A model generated the notes under the pieces. It saw only the letters and a program-made list of their open reading frames with translations, made no database searches and was not told the origin of the DNA. Positions 60,412 through 62,571 of a DNA stretch of 62,571 bases are shown here, piece after piece (the stretch's first letter is position 1; each line of letters begins with the position of its first letter). The translations under genes were made by a program, and so were the position numbers. This stretch comes from Sphingomonas sp. (GTDB lineage: Bacteria > Pseudomonadota > Alphaproteobacteria > Sphingomonadales > Sphingomonadaceae). The stretch covers positions 1 through 62,571 of the forward strand of contig NZ_JAPKNM010000119.1 of NCBI RefSeq assembly GCF_026460985.1. The letters are read 5' to 3'.

Positions 60412-62373
60412 ATGAAGAGATCGCAGACCATCGTGGCGTGGGTGCTGAAGCTGCCACGCAGCGTAAAGCGCCTCATTGCGCTCGGGCTGGATGGTCTCAT
60501 TTGCATCATCAGCGTCTACGTTGCTTTCTACCTCCGGCTGGGCTTCTGGACGACGATCTACGCGGCGTCGCACCCGATGATCGCATCGATCGCGATCGGA
60601 CTGCCCATCTTCGTGAGTTTCGGCCTCTACCGCGCGATCTTCCGGCACGCCGGATGGTATGCCGTCCTTTCGGTAGCGCGCGCCGTCGCCCTCTATAGCG
60701 TGCCATTCTTCCTGATCTACACCATCGTCGGCATTCACGGCATTCCGCGCACTATCGGTATCATACAGCCGATCCTGCTGTTTCTGATGATCGCCGCGTC
60801 ACGCCTGATCGCAGGCGTTTCCCTGGGTGATGCGTACAAGGCACTCTGGAACAATGGCGAAATCCCTCGGGTGCTGATCTACGGAGCAGGTGCCGCCGGT
60901 CGACAGATCGCCAGCGCAATCCGGGCAGGCACCGAAATGCGGGTGGCGGGATTCATCGACGATGACGCGGCGCTCTGGCGTTCGACGATCGACGGGATGC
61001 GCGTCTATTCGCCGGCAGAACTGCCCCGCGTGATCTCGCGCACTGGCGTCACCGATATCCTGCTGGCGGTCCCATCCGCAAGCCGCGCACGACGCACCGA
61101 GATCATGCATGCGCTTCGCCATCTGGACCTGCATGTCCGCACGCTGCCCGGGTTGCTGGACATGGCGCGTGGCAGCGTCTCGGTAAGCGATCTCCGGGAC
61201 GTCGAAATCGAAGACTTGCTCGGCCGTCCTCCCGTGCCGCCAAACGAGGACCTTCTCCAGAAGAACATTCGCGGAAAGGTCGTTCTCGTCACGGGCGCAG
61301 GGGGATCGATCGGCAGCGAGCTCTGCCGGCAGATCGCCGCTGCGCGTCCTTCGCTTCTACTCCTTCTGGAAGCCAGCGAATATAATCTCTACGCGATCCA
61401 TCAGGAACTCACCCGGCAATATGCCGCCAGCGATCTCGATCCGATGACGGCGATTCCCCTACTGGGATCAGTCTGCGATGCGATGCGCGTCCGCGAAGTC
61501 ATGGCAACATGGGAACCGGACACGATCTTCCACGCAGCCGCTTACAAACATGTGCCGCTCGTCGAGAACAATGTCCTTGAGGGTATTCGCAACAACGTCC
61601 TGGGGACTAGGATCGTGGCGTCGCTGGCAAAGGAATACAGCGTCGCAAGTTTCGTACTGATCAGCACCGACAAGGCCGTACGTCCCACCAACGTAATGGG
61701 GACTACCAAACGTCTGGCAGAGCTGGTACTCCAGTCGATGCAGGACGATGCGCAGCGAACCTGCTTTTCCATGGTCCGGTTCGGCAACGTCCTGGGATCG
61801 AGCGGTTCGGTCGTGCCGTTGTTTCGCAGCCAAATCGCGCGTGGCGGGCCAATAACACTCACGCATCCCGACATAACGCGTTATTTCATGACGATCCCCG
61901 AAGCAGCGCAACTGGTGCTGCAGGCAGGCGCGATGGCCAAGGGAGGTGATGTTTTTGTGCTGGATATGGGTGAGCCCGTCCGGATCATCGACCTCGCCCG
62001 CAACATCATCGAACTGTCCGGCCTTTCGGTGCGCGACGAACGCAAACCCGATGGCGATATCGAGATCCGCATCGTCGGGATTCGTCCAGGGGAGAAGTTG
62101 TACGAAGAGCTGCTTATCGGCGGCGATCCGGCACCCACCGAGCATCCTCGCATCATGCGCTCGCAAGAGGCCTATCTTTCCTGGCCCAATCTCTCCAAGC
62201 TTCTGAAGGAACTGGAGAATGCGATCGAGCGCAGAGATGTCGTGGGCGCAGCCGAACTGATCGGCCGGATCGTTCCGGAATACAGTCCCAGCTCGGACCT
62301 AGTCGATCTGGTGGCCGACGCAAAATCCGCCGATGATACCATGGAAAGAAGGCTGGGAGCCGGCCTCAACTGA
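60412..62373 (+). CDS. Membrane-anchored nucleotide-sugar 4,6-dehydratase (WbpM/CapD/WreV family)
   Basis: The 653-residue protein has four transmembrane segments in the first 140 residues, a CoA-binding-like domain (VLIYGAGAAGRQIASAI near residue 154), and an SDR catalytic domain from about residue 290 (VVLVTGAGGSIGSELCRQI). The active site reads STDKAVRPTNVMGTTKR, with Met in place of the usual Tyr (the Ser-Met-Lys triad known for WbpM). It would make UDP-2-acetamido-2,6-dideoxy-4-keto-hexose, precursor of QuiNAc, FucNAc or bacillosamine. AGGGAA lies 5 nt before the ATG. Confidence 0.93.
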   Translation: MKRSQTIVAWVLKLPRSVKRLIALGLDGLICIISVYVAFYLRLGFWTTIYAASHPMIASIAIGLPIFVSFGLYRAIFRHAGWYAVLSVARAVALYSVPFFLIYTIVGIHGIPRTIGIIQPILLFLMIAASRLIAGVSLGDAYKALWNNGEIPRVLIYGAGAAGRQIASAIRAGTEMRVAGFIDDDAALWRSTIDGMRVYSPAELPRVISRTGVTDILLAVPSASRARRTEIMHALRHLDLHVRTLPGLLDMARGSVSVSDLRDVEIEDLLGRPPVPPNEDLLQKNIRGKVVLVTGAGGSIGSELCRQIAAARPSLLLLLEASEYNLYAIHQELTRQYAASDLDPMTAIPLLGSVCDAMRVREVMATWEPDTIFHAAAYKHVPLVENNVLEGIRNNVLGTRIVASLAKEYSVASFVLISTDKAVRPTNVMGTTKRLAELVLQSMQDDAQRTCFSMVRFGNVLGSSGSVVPLFRSQIARGGPITLTHPDITRYFMTIPEAAQLVLQAGAMAKGGDVFVLDMGEPVRIIDLARNIIELSGLSVRDERKPDGDIEIRIVGIRPGEKLYEELLIGGDPAPTEHPRIMRSQEAYLSWPNLSKLLKELENAIERRDVVGAAELIGRIVPEYSPSSDLVDLVADAKSADDTMERRLGAGLN

Positions 62374-62413
62374 GCACCCGCGCGCTGGCCGGATCGCCTC
62401 GTCGACCGACTAG

Positions 62414-62571
62414 GGTCAAAACCCCATCAATATATTGATTTAGTGGATTGATTCTAATTCGATGCGGCCGTTGGCGAGGGAGACGGCCATGACTGATTTG
62501 TATTGGCTGAGCGATGCAGCTTGGGCGGCAATCGAGCCGCGTCTGCCGCATGGGCAGCCTGGAGCGCGGCG
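62414..62571 (+). mobile_element. Left end of an IS5-family insertion sequence (cut by window edge)
   Basis: After the dehydratase gene there is CTAG at 62410-62413, which fits the YTAR target of IS5-like elements. An inverted-repeat-like start follows, GGTCAAAACCCCATCAA, with AT-rich DNA, and then the beginning of a transposase gene. The right end and second target copy are outside the window, so the boundary is inferred. Confidence 0.65.
62489..62571 (+). CDS. IS5-family transposase, N-terminal fragment
   Basis: An ATG preceded by GAGGGAGA opens a frame that reads MTDLYWLSDAAWAAIEPRLPHGQPG and runs off the window edge. This N-terminus (DUF4096-like, LSDAxWxxIEPxLP) is characteristic of IS5-family transposases of alphaproteobacteria. 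Only 27 codons are visible, so it is not known whether the gene is intact. Confidence 0.8.
   Translation, partial: MTDLYWLSDAAWAAIEPRLPHGQPGAR

Overview
The window is high-GC DNA from an alphaproteobacterium, most likely a sphingomonad (Sphingomonas or a close relative). The inference rests on the housekeeping block dnaA - rpsT - mutM - ubiE - ubiB - coaBC - dut - moeB at the left end, on strongly GC-biased third codon positions, and on the style of the proteins. No tRNA, rRNA or CRISPR array was seen.

Region 1 (1-15000) is the chromosomal core: replication initiator, ribosomal protein S20, a DNA glycosylase, two ubiquinone genes, CoA biosynthesis, dUTPase and a MoeB/ThiF enzyme. A large type V autotransporter with two similar passenger halves, a lipoprotein hydrolase and several small ORFs interrupt it. 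Region 2 (15136-21739) makes activated sugars: UDP-glucuronate 4-epimerase, two UDP-sugar 6-dehydrogenases, GalU, and the WecB/WecC pair for UDP-ManNAcA.

Region 3 (24412-33115, minus strand) is a tight seven-gene export and assembly operon: Gfo/Idh oxidoreductase, an unrecognised protein, a sugar epimerase, a Wzy/WaaL-type membrane protein, a Wza-type lipoprotein, a Wzc-type tyrosine kinase with a (Tyr-Gly)6 tail encoded by six perfect 6-bp repeats, and a TPR-like membrane protein. A lipoprotein predicted to form a seven-bladed FG-GAP propeller follows on the plus strand.

Region 4 (34992-58476, minus strand) is about 23.5 kb of almost uninterrupted, translationally coupled genes. It starts with a complete CMP-pseudaminic acid pathway in the order pseB-pseC-pseF-pseG-pseH-pseI. 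Next come a Gfo/Idh + DegT aminotransferase + GNAT set and a possible nonulosonate transferase. Then follow a WbpG amidotransferase with HisH and HisF-like ammonia suppliers and a second WbpG paralogue with an altered ATP loop. The operon continues with an alcohol dehydrogenase/Gfo-Idh pair, a phytanoyl-CoA-dioxygenase-like enzyme, a KpsC-like transferase, two hexapeptide acyltransferases, a flippase, a polymerase and two related CgeB-like transferases. Together this looks like a Wzx/Wzy surface glycan containing pseudaminic acid and probably an amidine-modified sugar. Two AT-rich islands inside it suggest recent transfer.

Region 5 (58724 to the end, plus strand) holds a sugar 4-reductase/epimerase, a monotopic phosphoglycosyl transferase and a WbpM-type 4,6-dehydratase. 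This is the likely initiation module, probably for QuiNAc or a related 6-deoxy amino sugar. It is followed by the left end of an IS5-family insertion sequence cut by the window edge.
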